From NCBI GenBank assembly GCA_951230915.1, contig OX579638.1:21718696-21782695 (forward strand): DNA of 64,000 bases. Direction: 5' to 3'. This document shows positions 44,015 to 58,499 of this stretch, piece by piece. Numbering within the stretch: position 1 is the first letter of the stretch; each line of letters begins with the position of its first letter. The stretch is from Antitrichia curtipendula. Its lineage: Eukaryota > Streptophyta > Bryopsida > Hypnales > Leucodontaceae. The notes under the pieces are model-generated. The model ran no database searches. It saw only the letters and a program-made list of their open reading frames with translations, and had not been told where the DNA came from. Made by a program: the position numbers and the translations under genes.

Positions 44015-47000
44015 TCACAGACCACCATACTTCCCTAGGTCAAAGGTCAATGTCCTTGAACAACTGCACAAGGGACACAACAGCCAAGAAGGTTAGCAAG
44101 CACACGAAAATGAATTTGAGAACTTCAGAGAATTTTCCAGTGAATCAGTCGTGAGTATGAACTTCAAGAAAAAAATGACAGCCACACATGACAATAATTA
44201 CCTTTGATCTCGATACACCCCGATCAAAGCATCGGCCTTGTCATAGAATGTGTCTTTCAGTGAAATCACGACACTTTGAAATCCTATTCCCTTTCCACCA
44301 TCACCGTCTTTGACCTCTGAACGTGATTTGGCACGGATGTAAGCTGCTACTTTGGCTACATTCAGGTTGTCCAAAGCAGCATCCACCTCGTCAAGAACAA
44401 AAAATGGAGATGGCCGAAAGCTGCGCAAAATGCCCAACCTTTAAGGTTCAGAACCAATTCTGCTCCACCAAAGAGAAAAGCAAATCGCCAGAATGATAGC
44501 CCACTTCTCAAAAATTCAGTTCAATGCTGCCCAAAAAACTCTTGTTAGCTAACAGTCACATAACAAAAAGGTGGACCGGCATTTGGTAATACCTGTGAAT
44601 GGCGAATAGAAGCGCAAGAGCGGCTACAGTTTTCTCTCCACCAGACAGTTGTTCCATATCCCGAAATCGCTTTGTGGGAGGCATGGCTGTGTACTTGATA
44701 CCGTTTAGATACGGTTCATCTTCACTCTCTAAACTCAAGTACGCAGTGCCTCCTAATGGGTGGGTGGTGCTCTGCGTTAGCTGTTTGTATATTGCATTGA
44801 TGTTCACCGAGATGTGGTTGAATGCATCCATGAACTTAATATATCTGCACGAAAAAGACACAGGAGTCAATCAACTCACACGTTCACACACTACATTTTA
44901 GAATGAGATCACACTTCCAACCTACCAAAAACATCAGGTTCACAACTTCAGGTCAAACTAAAGGACTATTTACAACGAGAAAGAGGATCATCGAAGCTTA
45001 GTGATTGAAGTAATATTGAGAAATGCTATGAGCACTACAACGCTATGCAAACGCTCCAATTCATGAAATTCAAACACCTAAGACCAGACCGTACTAATAA
45101 ACAGCATTTCTCGTATATCAGTGCCACATCCTTTATATCTTCTCCACATTGCGTCCGATCCTCACCTCTGTTGCTTCACCGCGTTATATTTGTCCGCAGC
45201 CTCCTTACCAGCCCTCCGTGCAGCATCAAACTCTTCGTTGAATTCCCTCTCCTTTTCCCGCAAACTTTCATACTGATCTAGCGCCTTCAGGTTTGGAGCA
45301 GTCCTCTCTATCTCAGAAGATATTGCATCCATCTTGGCCCTGAACTCCGATTCCATCCTCTCCTTCTCTGGTAGTGTCAGATCCTGGGAACTCGAATCAT
45401 ATTAGACGACGTGTAAAAAAATTTTCACAGGGCGTACGTACACAAAATATAGCAGTTCAGATCAAAGGTCAAGGTGAATTCTACCTTTCGGTGAACCCTG
45501 TCAAGTTTTGAAAAATCAAAAGACATATTCGTTCGTGTTTGCTGAGAGGAACCGGCAGAGTCAATGTCCATGGAGGAATCCGTTGTAGGCAGCTTGATCT
45601 GATCCAGCTCGCAAGTTTCAATAATTTCTTGTTTTGTCGCATTCAATTGCTCGATTTGGGTTTCCTGGAGCACTTGGAACATTTTAGAGCACCACACGCG
45701 ACAAGAATCTCTACTACATAAGCAGAACAAGAAGCTGTGGTCAAGCCAACAAAGCGGACACTAACTGATTATAATATCAATGTAAAACAGCGGATTATTC
45801 AAGTCTACAACATGCACATCAGAAGACTAGCAAAGCCTCATTTCTGAGATAGGAATGTGATCAAAGACCCAGATAAAAGATGAACAAAAAGACGACTACA
45901 TACATTCCAGATCCTGTGAAGCTAAAAGTGACTCAGAGATTATTGGCATCACACACTTGGCACACACTTTGTCAAGGTGAATGAACTTGATTTTTTACCT
46001 TGACTGTCATCTGCCGCTTAACATTTCCAAGACTGGTGGTGTCACTGCTTCCTCGCTTCTTCAGTTCCAGAATCTCCTCTTCAACACCATCAATTTTACT
46101 CTTCAGCTCAACCATATCTTCCCTAAATTTTTCAACCTGCCCACTTAGCTCCTCCATTTCCGCTTTGACTTGTATTTCTCTGCTCTCCACTTTCACAAGC
46201 TCGTCCCTCAAAGCAGAGAGCGTATCTGACATCTTCCGAATGGGTCCGTCATGATCTTTCCTCTGTTCGTACTCTAGCCTGAGGGTTACAATGCCAATAC
46301 TCAATATTGAAACATACACGATGCAAAAAACATTTCAATCACTGAACACAAACCACCAAATCTTCACGCATTAAATAAAATTCCAGCACAGGAGAACAAA
46401 GGGAAGCGTTGAACCCACTGATTTCTGAGTTTCGAAATCTGACTACTTAGGCTCATCTTTCGCTCAGCGTACTCTTGGGCAGCACGAAGCTGATTTTCTT
46501 CGTACTCCCGTATGTTTGCAACACCCACAGAAGCACTAAAATCTCTGTAGATGCGGTCAATTATGTTGTTGATGTGGCTTTCAAGCTCGGCAACCTCTCT
46601 GCTCTTGGTGCTTATAGCATTCTGGAGCTGCAGAGAACAAGCAGATACAAAATATTAATGAAACGCATCACTCTTTGATACAGTAAAAGTGAAAGGAAGA
46701 ACATTTCATTGCCAGCAGATAGAAGCTGTACTAATCACTGGATGTCACATTTCTCGTTTCATCCAACTCGAAAGTTGCAGCACATACGATCTACAGTGAC
46801 AAACTTGTGCACAACTTTTAACTACAGAAGTCACAACACTGCAGCACTACTGTACATGAATCTATGCAAGCAGGTATAAGAGGGAAGGCCATGAAAAGAC
46901 AGAATATAACCTGAATGATTTCGGGTCTGTGCTTCTCTATCTGAATCGTATTAGTGGCCCGCTCTTGCGCAAGCCTTGCAAGCTTGTCATCGATGGATTT

Positions 47001-50000
47001 CTGGCACAATCGTGTGGAAGCAAGGAGTTAGGGATTGTCGGGTGGTCACCGTAAACTAGACGGTTTTCCTCAGATTCACAACCGCATTCAAGCTGAAGAA
47101 TTTTAACTCTTCATGTAGTATCTCTGGAATTTAGAATACTTTCGAACAACGCCTGATAATCTCTCTCAAACAGTAAATATATATACCTTATCCGCGGTGA
47201 CATACTGTCTCTTTTTTTCTAGGCCACTAATCCTTCCGGCTGCCTCAGATTCCCTGCCTGACATATCCCGAGATGACCCAAGATCTGCCATCTCATTTTC
47301 AAAGCGTTCCTTACTCATCTTCAGCGCTGTAATGGTACACCAATAACATTAGCCCACAGGAAAGTCAGCAGTTCCAAATCGAGATATACCCAGGATCAAA
47401 TGACCACCAGTTAGAAAAAACACACATCGAGACCCCTCCAAACAAATTAGAAATTTATATAAAGCATAAATATAATGAAAAACTGAAATAAAGCTATGAA
47501 AACTTGCAACCGTGCAGCAGTGGCCACTGCACCGTGGTCCTAATTAAGTGGGCAACATCAATTAAAGCTCCACGCCAATTCACATTGCCAACTTAAACAC
47601 GAATCTCTTTTTTAAGAAGAATCACCACTAAACGCACCTTCAACTGCTTGGTTATCCCATTTTTGGGACCTTGATTCCATGCCCCCACTAACACCTCCAG
47701 TCATGGTGCCCGACTTCGATAGAAGAGTCCCATCATACGTAACAACTGTGAATGCAAATCAAGATATCACAAGATAAAACTTGCATCATGACAAAAGATA
47801 TAAAAATCTCCCGGGTGAAATATAGTTGTATAAAAAGATTCCCAACGATTGGTAGCCCCCCCAAAAGTACACAGTATTCAATAAATACGTGGTTTCAGTC
47901 ATGCAATCCTACAATTCATTATACAGAAAACAAGCAAAAATGACAAATCATGTACTACTGAGTTACAATGGAAATGCAAGCGAGAATATAGGGAGGTAAC
48001 CTTTGTGGCGCTCATGGCCCCAAGAAAGTCTTTTGGCTTCGTCCAACCGATCGCACACCAAAGTGTTGCCAACCGCATAAAGAAGAGCTCTCTCTAGAGC
48101 TGGATCGAATGTAAGGGCAGTCAAGGAAAGAACAATGTAGACCGATGAACGTAAAATTATCATTACATCATCAGACCCATAACAGTACAGAATGCTTTTC
48201 CGTAAGACGATTCACTGGTTGACTATCGGTCGTAGCTCCACAACAAAACGCATTGTAAAGAGATATCAAAACAAAATACGTTCCGAAAGAAGCCCTGGCA
48301 GCTTAGCCAAGCAAAAACGCTTAACCAATCCAGAAATACGATCGAGTAATAGCCAGGAGAGAATACCGAAACGGAGACAAAAGGCTGAGAGAAAGAGGCA
48401 CAGAACGATTCAAGACAGCACAATTAGAGAGCTGCGGACCAGATAGGGAAGAGTAGATCAAAGGTTTGAATCACAATTGAAAGGATATTGTATCACATCG
48501 TAGATCAGCTTTGCTGTGCCACCAAGCGCTCGCAACCTTTCTTGAATGGGCTTCACTCTAATTGACTGCAGAGGAATGAAGGTTTGAGGCTGCAACCGAT
48601 GCTCCTTCAAGTACTGACCGCACCAGAAAGGAGAGTATTAGCAAGTTGCCTTCACGTCACATCACGAATTCCAAAATGCACACGAAAAGAGCGCAACTGA
48701 TACATTTTCCATCTAGCATTCCAATCTAATCCAACAAAACACAATTTAGCCTTAAGACTACGCCCAAGCTCAAAAGTCTAACACAGTGGTAGGCCGCGAC
48801 CACACAACCTGAAAACTGCAACCGGAAGGCGTCACGCAACAGTTACTGCAAGAAGACAGTCAGTACCACTAAGACCTACCTTGATGCACTCCTTTCCAGT
48901 ACTGTCGTCCTCCACCACAACTGCATCCATGTACCTACCCATGGCCACAGTCACAGCCAGATTGAATTTCTTCTGTGTAGGTCTGCAAAGATCTGTCATA
49001 CGCCCATGCACACCAGGAAACAAGCGCTTCAAACTTGCGACAGCCTCTGCATTCCTTTTGTCTCTTTCATTCTCCCTCTTGTCAGCCTTCAGTTCTCGTA
49101 GCTGGTTCTCAATCTCATCCAGTTTGGCTCTCAAGCTCTCGGAGCGGGTCCTATCAGCAAAATAAAAACAATAAATAAAAAAACGGCTCTTGCTTTTTGA
49201 GTCAACAACGATCACGAGACGGGGATTAAATTTGTCAAAGAGCATCTACCTCGGTGCCCATGCCCATCGACCTACACCGATTTTTTCAATTACAAGTACT
49301 AGAAGACGCCCTAATTGTTTTATATTACATTTTTTGTATTCGAATACTTATTATTTTTATTATTTTGATGAATTTCGGTCGAAGGAAATGTCTTCATTCC
49401 CCATGAGTTATCAAACAAATAAAAACAAAATTTATTCTAGAAGAAAAAAGCGATAAAAATCAATTAGTGCATCTCGCAGTAGTTGAAATAAACGGTGTAC
49501 GGACGGACGATTCCACATTCTCAAGAAATTTATGGTGTGGTGCTTCAGTGCGCTTCTCAAAATTATTACAATTCTTTGGAAGGTCTAAACAAATACCGCA
49601 AATATTGGTTTAGGTAGGTACTTGGACTTCCGATGTCTGTCTTGCATATCCGAGAGTTCTTTCTGAGCCAATCCAAGATCCTCAACGTGTTTTGCATGTG
49701 CCTCTGTACACCTGATCAAGCGAGATTGTGTTTGTTCCTCCTGGAGTCAATAACAAAACATGGTGACGTCACTGAGCAGATTAATGCATGATTAATGCAA
49801 GATTAACCTGGTTCACTGGAAATCCCGATATCCAAATGACCGGACACATGGGCCACAGGTTCTGTGTTAAAGATACACAAACAGACACCACTGTGACACA
49901 CCGTCCACATTCAAAATGCGGTTCAATACGAAAAACACACATCTTCATCCTCAGACAGAAACAGAAGTTCGAAGTAAAGGTCGAGCAAGGGGTCGAGCAA

Positions 50001-52139
50001 AATAGGCAGCAAGAAACATCCTATGCTTAACAGTACGTATATGTAGTCCCCTCTTGAAATGCACCCACCTAGACTCCCATCTTCTAGCGTAGAAATTAGT
50101 ATTACGGCAATATCTGACATGAACTACACATGAAACTGGCTACTCTGCCGTGTAACCTTACCTGAGCTGCAAGCTGTTGATCCCTATCGGTGAGTTGTCG
50201 AAGATTTTCCTCAAGATTCTTCAGAGCCTCTACATCTGCTTGCAGGTGCCGATCTTGAACCTCCTTCTCTTGCCTCAGCTTAGCAGTTCTTGTTCCCGCT
50301 TCCTCCTTACTGCGAGCGCAAGGAAACCGAATGACACGGGACTGTAACTTAGAACTAGGACTTTACTGTTAACAAACTGAAGAGGTCCCAGAAGCAAACA
50401 GAAACGATGACCTGTCCATCAAGCTTACAAAGCAGACGCGACTCATAACATTAATGTTCTCACATTCGGTGATACTCCATCATCTGATTCTCTGCAAGAT
50501 GCAGGCGTCCTTCACCCTCTCGGCCTTGTTGCGCAATAAGGTCATTCATGGAATGAGTAACATCCTGCAGACTTCGCTGCAGATTCTCGATCTGGCTTCC
50601 CTGCTTTCTCTTGTCTTCCTTTTTCTTTTCGAGGTCCTTTTCACAGTTCTTGATTTTTTGAGAAATTCGGGTGATTTCTTCTTTAGTTTTCAGAAGCTCC
50701 GGGCTCTACAAGGAGAGGAATAAAGTACGATTAAAGTCAACGGTAAGCATTCTTAAAAAATAACAGATTGAAAAGTAATGAAAGAATAATGTCGTACATA
50801 CACAGAATGTTAGAGACTTTTCTCAACAGACAGCGGGTGTGACTGGGACCAAATATACCCAACCTTCTTGTCCAATTCCCCTTTCTTTTTTACTACTTTC
50901 TTCTCCAGCAAAAGAGACTCTTTCGTAAAGACTGCTTGATTCTTCTTTTTGGCTTTGATTTCTGCATCGAGTTGTTCTTGCTCGAGGTTAAGCTTCTGCA
51001 AAGTTTCTCTGTCCACCTCAAGCTGTGCTAAAGTGCTCGCCACCTCTTTTTCAATGTTGAATAGTTTCCAGAGAGCGAACTCCATCTTCAACGCTTTCTG
51101 CGGCAGAATTAAGTGAGTCACGCAGGAATTCAGAGATGTGGGTAAATCGTAAAATATTCAGCTTCCAAAGGTACCCAGGTCATCACAGCGCATGAAACAC
51201 GGGAACTCTGAAATTGAAGGCCGATTAACTCTTTCAAGCTGTATCTTCAAATCACGAAAGGAAAACACTTACCAACTCTCCCTGAAGTCGAAGATGCTTT
51301 TCGGCCTCCTCTTTCTGTTCTTTCTTCTGCTTCCTCTCGGCAGCGACCGTCTTTTTCTTCTGCCACATAAAGACCGTTGCCTCCTCCGCCCGTGCCTTTT
51401 GGACCTCCAATTCTTCATAATCCTTCTTTAACTCTTCTGAGCCCGAAATCTGCTCGAAGAGTCCCGTCAGCTCCTTAGGATTCTTGGATGCAATTGATTC
51501 CACATCTCCCTGTACAAACATTCCCACAACATATTGGCCACTCAGGTTACAGTACACCAACCGCCGAAGCTAAGAAAAGATGAATCCTCTCGATTCACAA
51601 GTCGAACCCAACACGAAAACAACCTATCTCTGATGATTTGGTCCGTCGCCGAGAACTGCTCACTCGATAAAGGAAATAACAATAGACAACGAATACAATA
51701 CCTGAAAGACGAGAAAGTTTCGGGCCTTCACAAGGATCCCAAGACTCTTCATCGTGTTGTTGTAGACGTCCCATGTAACGGTTCTGTTGTTGATGCGGTA
51801 CTCACTGGAACCACTGCTCGAAATCGTCCTAGTAAATTCCATCTCCTCCCCATTCCCAGTGATAAAGATAAGCTTCACAAACGCTTTTCTTCCCCTCTGT
51901 TCTCTGTCTTTGTCGTCGTAAGCGTACAACAAATCTTTCAGCTGCGCACCTCGTAGCTGCATAGATCGCACACCGAGGACAAAACTGATAGCATCCATGA
52001 GATTGGACTTCCCGGCTCCATTAGGTCCGATGATGGCCGTAAAGTTCTTGAACGGCCCAACAACTTGATGACCCTTGTATGACTTGAAATTCTCTATCTC
52101 GAGCCTTTCAATCCTCCCGGGGTTTAACGGGGCAGGCAT
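44015..52139 (-). CDS. SMC1: SMC1 cohesin subunit (about 20 exons)
   Basis: SMC1 is an ATPase of the cohesin ring that holds sister chromatids together. Exon 1 (from ATG 52139) has [15 protein letters not shown], the Walker [10 protein letters not shown] and [19 protein letters not shown]; the next has [20 protein letters not shown], which separates SMC1 from SMC3. Coiled-coil exons follow between 51.5 and 49.6 kb. The hinge spans 49151-48882 ([20 protein letters not shown]), about 48617-48490, 48110-48000 and 47750-47640 ([10 protein letters not shown]). The second coiled coil runs 47.3-45.2 kb. About 44846-44593 has the ABC signature [18 protein letters not shown]; about 44421-44202 has Walker [20 protein letters not shown]. 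The last exon 44063-44015 encodes [16 protein letters not shown] and the stop. All SMC landmarks are present in order, so the gene looks complete and functional. Confidence 0.92.
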
Positions 52140-53560
52140 CGTGAACACTCACGCTTCTTATCTGAACGCACCCTACACTTCTTCCTTCATGCGTCTAGTG
52201 TTTGAATCTTGAGAGTCGATCACATTCGCAAAATACGAACATCAGCACTTGACGACTAGCTGCCAAAATCAAATACAGATGATGAGAACGGAGGAACCGA
52301 AGAAGTAAGTAGGACCCGCAAGCAGAGAAAGCAAAGCATCTTCAAATGCAAATTATCGCCAAAAAAACTGGGACATAAAGACGAATGGATAAGAGGATTT
52401 AAGACAAGTTTACAGAATAAGGTTAAGATGCACCACACACAACACTGCAAGATTACCTCGTCCATTACTGGCCGACAAAGATTTCACAAGAAAACATTAA
52501 AAAAATTCCAAACATTGACAAACACCAGCTAAACAGGAGATGGTTTACAGTCCAGAATCCAATCTGGAAACAGCTATCACGATCATATGTTCTCGATCCA
52601 GAGGTTAAGTAAAAGGAGTTCTTGAAGAAAATCAAACCACTCGAAGCAACAATAGCACATAAGACGGATGTTAAACAAAAGATCCACGCCACAGAGAGCT
52701 TACAAAGTAACGCTAGTAAACAAAACCTTAAGTTACAGCTCCAATAGACCATAAGAAGACTCACAAAGCCTCTGGACTATATTTATTCATTCAGAAGAGC
52801 GATATAGACATGATTTTCTTAGAGAGGAATAGGACTATGTATTCAGGCAGCCGAATAAGCGCAGCTGAGCAATATCCTTGGAACTCACAGCTTCTTAAAA
52901 CCTCACAGAAACTCAATCAAAAATGGTAAATTTCGCGAGGAGCTGACAATAACCTCTTAAAGTGACTCAAACCGTCTGGAAATATGAGGACGTTACTCTA
53001 CAACCTCAAAACCCCAGTCGCAAGGCAGCAGGATGACAGCTATCACTGAACCTCGAATTAGAGGTACATTCACGGCAACAAAAAACCTAAGAAAATTACT
53101 AGTCTTCACACCAAGCAAGCCTTACAATCAGAGTCAACTCTCAACACCCACAGGCTCCGGCTGAAAAAAATTATAATCGCAGCAAAATCAAATTTCTCCA
53201 TTCAATTCAGGAAATAAGCGAAAGCATTACAAGCGCTGGTCAATACTTCGCACCAGGCACGCAAACACAAACACAACAAGGTGCAGAGCATACATTACCT
53301 CGGCGATGGTTTTCCCGCACCCGACGTACACCGTCAAATTAGCCCGCCGTTAGATTTGAGCGCTGAAGAATGCGCAGAGCGACGGGAACAAAATCCTTGC
53401 AAGCCAAAAAGTTCCGCAGCATGACGCTCTTCAGTTCGCGGGGAAAATAATTTGGAAGGGGTCGCGCGTCCCCTGTTTTTGCTGTGAGAGGTGTTGTTGC
53501 GCGGGAGACGAGAGCGACGATTGCGACAGGGGTGGTGCTGCGTTGTTCTGGCATGTCCTT
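52140..53560. other. SMC1 upstream region
   Basis: It contains the SMC1 promoter and probably 5' UTR sequence. A 71-codon minus-strand ORF (53554-53339, starting MPEQRSTTPVAIVALVSRAT) could be an upstream ORF or a small gene, but nothing else supports it. Confidence 0.35.
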
Positions 53561-53699
53561 GGGGAGTTTTATATGTACGATATGAGAAGATTCTGAAATT
53601 TTCTAACTGAGCTGTAGATTGTTGCGCGTCTAGGAAAGTGACGGACGTGCTCTTGTTACTAAGCTTTCGTTTGCTTTGGAGGGGAAGAGAAGGACCGGT

Positions 53700-56600
53700 C
53701 TGGGCAGTGAAAACAAATTTAAATTTCTTTAGTCCAAGTTACTTATACATTTGTAGCAAATTTATCTCCATGCAAAGGGAGAAAATACATAACTTATGAG
53801 GTTAGGATTTCAAATTTCATACAAGTGTTTGCATCAATGGGTAAATCTTCTTTCCAATTCAATGTGGAAAATGATGTGAAACAATATTCAAATGATGATA
53901 TTATCATTATGAAATTGTAAAATTCAAAGTAAGTTAATGTTGGAAAACAAACAAGCTTGATGAGGTATCTTTTTTCCTAGATTGTCAAGTGACAGTTATA
54001 TTTATATTCTATCCCTTCACTGGTGGATCAACTCTTAATCTTTTGAAGAATGTCTATTATCATATAGGTTGTAATGTCCCTTCACTGGTGGATCAACTCT
54101 TAATCTTTTGAAGAATATCTATTATCATATAGATTGTAATGTCCCTTCACTGGTGGATCAACTCTTAATCTTTTGAAGAATGTCTATTATCGTATAGATT
54201 GTAATGTCCCTTCACTGGTGGATCAACTCTTAATCTTTTGAAGAATGTCTATTATCATATAGATTGTAATTTCAACTTCGCTTAATCCCACGATCAAAAT
54301 TTATACCCCAACTATTCTTCGCTATTGGTACAAATGTCCCCTTGGGACACATTCATATTAATACTAGAATGTACTTGGAACTCTTTGTAATCATATCCCA
54401 AGCAACCAATCACAAGGAAGTTTGTACTAAAAATTTAAATGCCTTTAAAGACTTCTTTTTTTTAACTTCAAATGTTGAATTTTTTGCAAATTCATATGTT
54501 TATAGTATTTTTTTCTAAAAACTATCAAAATAGTCTAATACAATTTTGTAAGGTTTGACATCCAAAAAAAATTGTTCATTTTGTTCAATTCCGTTCTTGG
54601 AGGTCACCTTCAGCACCTATTTGCCAAATAATTAATTAAAGTCCAAAATGAACTTCAGTACTTAAAAAAAAACTTCTTAAAATTTTTGCATTAAAACATA
54701 TTAAGTTAAATTTATTCAACATCCACCTCTTATAGATTTGACAGTTAATTTTGATGTATGCAAGAATGTACACACAATCTCTTTATACAAGTGGGTGGTA
54801 GAAGGTAAAACAATCCATGTGGTATATTAAATTAGGATTAGTACAAGCTCAAATGCTCATCTAGTTAAGTCAATTTATCTAGTTCTTAAACCTTCAAGTT
54901 TTAGGACAACCTCATTTACTTTTAAAGATTGAAAGATTCAAATTCAACTTCAAAGAATGGTTTAAGCATTTTGATTTTGCAATTCGCCAAGTGTTTTTTT
55001 TTAATTATAAAAAAGACATATATTAGAAATTGAATTTAGAGTTTATATGTTTGAACATGCCAAAAATCTAAATAAGGCAAAGCATATAGCATGATTTTTG
55101 AGATAGATGTCTTGAAAAAAAAATTGGCTTAACTTTATCTACTCATGTATCTACTAAGCATCATGATTATAAATGGAGTCTTAGTAACTTTCTTGAAAAG
55201 TGTTAATCAATAACCTTTTCCACATTAATTTAAATGCATTATTTTGGCTTTGAAATTTCATCCCCAAAACAATATTTGGTTTAGCATTTGATATTACGTG
55301 TTGATTGGTTGAACTTTTTTTCATCTATAGTTTGGTATAAAAGACAAAGATTTGATGATGAAAATGTATTTGTTTTAATATTAGTATTTTATAATTTAAA
55401 TAAATAAACATTTGAGACATGGATCTTTTTCCATTAAAAATCTGCAATTGTATTCATTAGAATTAATAAAAAAAAAACTATAAAAGAATGAATGTAAGAA
55501 TTAGTGTAAGAACTATGAGAGGTGATACAATATGACCATTAGAACCTTAAATCTTAAGATTACAAATTCTTGCCAAACCTTTGGATGATTTCAGTTTTAA
55601 CAAATGTAACAAAAATATAATGTAAATATAATAAATGATTCATATTTCTATTATTTTCTATAGCATGTTATTTTGAGCAGTGTCAAGAAAAATTACAAAA
55701 AAAAACATACATAATGTCTTCTATTGGCTAAAAGTATTATTTCTAGTAAATGGCATAAAGATATAAATTTTCAAAGTCTAAATTTTTTTTTTAATCTCTT
55801 ATGGCCCGCATTTGTAGTCATGTATGTGTCTCTTGAAGTGTGACCAACATGACCTCAAATCATCACATTGGAATGTCTTCAATTTACACTTGGTGTAGTA
55901 TGACTTCAAAGCACTAAGAGCCTTACGATTTTGGATTTTAAGTCTTTTGAAAGATGGTTCAATGATGCATCAAATGACATTATAAGTAATTTTTCAATTA
56001 ATGATTTTGAAATAACAAAATTTCTCCAATAATTTGTGTTTTGGAGAATTCTTTTTTTTATATATTTCAAAGTAAAAAATAACCTCTGAGAGTATATTCA
56101 TGCCAAGGGCAATATAAAGGTGAGGTATAAATTATATCCTCTTGGATTTAATAGTAATTCAAAGTATAATTTATCAACAAAAAAAATAAAATTCTAATGT
56201 TTGATAGTGTATTCATACAAATGAGGGAGATATGACTTTTTAGGAGTGAAGGAGGAACTTCCAATGGAGTTTACATACCTTCACTTTTCAATTTCAATAT
56301 CTAATTATATTGAAGATTGTCATCCAGCATGTGCAAATTATAACCTTTAATAATTGAATTTTAAAGGTTTATATGAATTGGTATATATGATATTATAAGT
56401 GATTCTTATAAATACAAATTATATACTAAAATATTGCAAGACATATACCATTGGATTAATAACTTAAAAATTAACATTTTTCATGTGGATGTCATTATAA
56501 CATCTAAACCTCATCAAGCTCAAATATATAACACACATATATAGAATATTGTAATAGCACCATTTTGTAGTTTTTGAAACATGTAGTAGGTACAAAAATG

Positions 56601-57093
56601 ATTCAAATTGGGAGTGCCATGTATCAACATTGGATTTGGCATAGCATTAATACAAAATTTTGTCATTTTGGCTTATCTCAATTCATGCACCTTCTCTTTC
56701 AAATAACAAAAAAATAAACTATTTTACCTCTAGAACTAGGCTTCCTAAACCTTTATGGGTTGTAACCAAGGTAACATGCTCTAAAATTGCACGGGCTCTA
56801 AAATTGCCCACCTCCTCAAATGTATACTATGTGTAAATGTTGATTTTTCATAGCCTTCACCAATGTATAAACAATTTAAATTTTAGGAAGTGGGCAATTC
56901 TAGAGCCCTACGCCATTTCAACTTCAAAATTTTATAAGAATTTCACAAAGCTCCAAAAAATATGAAACAACTTGGGTTAGATGCCAATTCTACTTGTCTT
57001 TCAAGGAAAATTTATTGAAAATTATTTCAAAAAACTTTGCCTCTCCCAATTTAAATTTTAGCTCTTAGATGGGCAATTTATGGACCTACTACC
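53700..57093. other. AT-rich intergenic DNA
   Basis: Strongly AT-rich sequence without any ORF of interest. Apart from the 65-bp tandem repeat at 54.0 kb listed separately, I see no gene, RNA or intact mobile element. Confidence 0.5.
54013..54272. repeat. Tandem repeat, four copies of 65 bp
   Basis: Copies start at 54013, 54078, 54143 and 54208. Each contains CCCTTCACTGGTGGATCAAC and TTTTGAAGAATGTCTATTAT, and they differ by only a few substitutions. The exact 65-bp spacing and high identity indicate recent tandem duplication. No coding frame runs through it. Confidence 0.9.
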
Positions 57094-57097
57094 TTAA

Positions 57098-57910
57098 CCC
57101 CTAACTGCCTGGGCGACTATATATGGTCAACCTGAAATTTCAGGCTCATTTTGCAGTAGGCAGTTAAAAACGTTTGACCGTTTTAAAATTTTTTACGGGC
57201 AGTTTTGAGGGTTAACTATTGAAAACTTTCATTTTTCACTGAAAAAGGTTAATATTTGATTTTTTAGAGGTCCTCAACTACATATATGTACCATTAGTGA
57301 AGAGTAAAGCTTGCCAATTTTACTTCATTTCTCGGTTTTGAACAAAGCTCATCAATTTCACTTGATTTGAGATCTAAAAAATTGTACATATTCATTTGCT
57401 CTGAAAATGGTCCCAATGGAAAGAGTAAAGTGTTTTCGTGATTTTCACCGTTTGAAAATTTAAACATGCAAGTGTTGATTTGGAGTTTTTTGCAATTTCC
57501 ACTTATCAAACAAAATTGCAGTCCAACAATTACAAGGTCGACTGTATAATGAATTTGATAGCTTTTCATGTGAAATTAAGTTTTTTGAAAGTGCATTTTA
57601 GTGTACTAACACTATTTGTAGTTGTTCATGTCACCTCCCATCCCAAAAAACTTTTATATGTAAATTTCAGCAACATAGTGGGGAGGGACAGCACACTAAA
57701 AATAGAATGCATACTTTTCTTTTGTTATAATCTCACAACTCCTATTGAATTTTAAACTCAAAATTGATATACATACTAACAAGCAAGCTCTAGAAACATC
57801 TATGCGGTCAAATTTCAAAAAAAAAAAATTTGCTTCATGGGGGATAACTACTCTCCTATGCTCTTTTTCCATAGGAAAAACACCCTTGGAAAGGCTTAGG
57901 CACTTAGGGG
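57098..57910. mobile_element. TTAA-flanked element with about 22-bp TIRs (piggyBac-like MITE)
   Basis: The left end reads CCCCTAACTGCCTGGGC. The right end reverse-complemented reads CCCCTAAGTGCCTAAGC. Both are flanked by TTAA (57094-57097 and 57911-57914). TTAA duplication plus CCC-starting ends fits the piggyBac superfamily. A PIF/Harbinger-type element with a TAA/TTA duplication is the alternative. The 813-bp interior is AT-rich and lacks a transposase. Confidence 0.55.
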
Positions 57911-57939
57911 TTAACTTGCCTACCATATCATGTACTATA

Positions 57940-58497
57940 TTTCCTCCGTCCCATACTATTAGTCCTTTTTGTTTTTTTCCTTTGTCCCAAATTACTTGTC
58001 CTCTTTACTTAAAACCTCATTTTAGGGTTGAAAATGATTTATTTTGTCTTTAACAATAACTTATGAATGAATAAAAACAAGTCTAGTTTAGGATCCATTT
58101 TACAAATCAAGAAAATTCTCAAAATTGAATTTTTAATAGCAATTTGAAGTTGCCTAAGTCAAAGAATCAAAGACATTGAAGTTTTCATATTGATTTCCAA
58201 GCCAATTTTGTATGGACCTAAACACGTTGAAAAGCCAAGGTAGTCGCACAAGAAGTCTTTCTTCTCTACAAAGCTTATCTTTATTTATGTGTGGCACTTT
58301 GTATCTACTGCAAACTCCTATTTTATGATCTTTCTTTAATTGCAATTAATAGCTATGTCCACTTGTTCTTCACTTGAGAGGACCCATTGCATATTTACTA
58401 TAGAATCATTTGATCTAAACATGCATTCAAAAATTGTTTCCAAATCCTTAATACTTTTATTATTTCAAAAAGGACTAGTATTGTAAAACAGAGGGAG
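57940..58497. mobile_element. Stowaway-like MITE (copy B)
   Basis: The left end reads TTTCCTCCGTCCCATACTAT and the reverse-complemented right end CTCCCTCTGTTTTACAATAC. Both continue into the shared AGTCCTTTTT. TA flanks both sides (57938-57939 and 58498-58499). The end type matches copy A at 165-725. It has no coding capacity. Confidence 0.65.
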
Positions 58498-58499
58498 TA

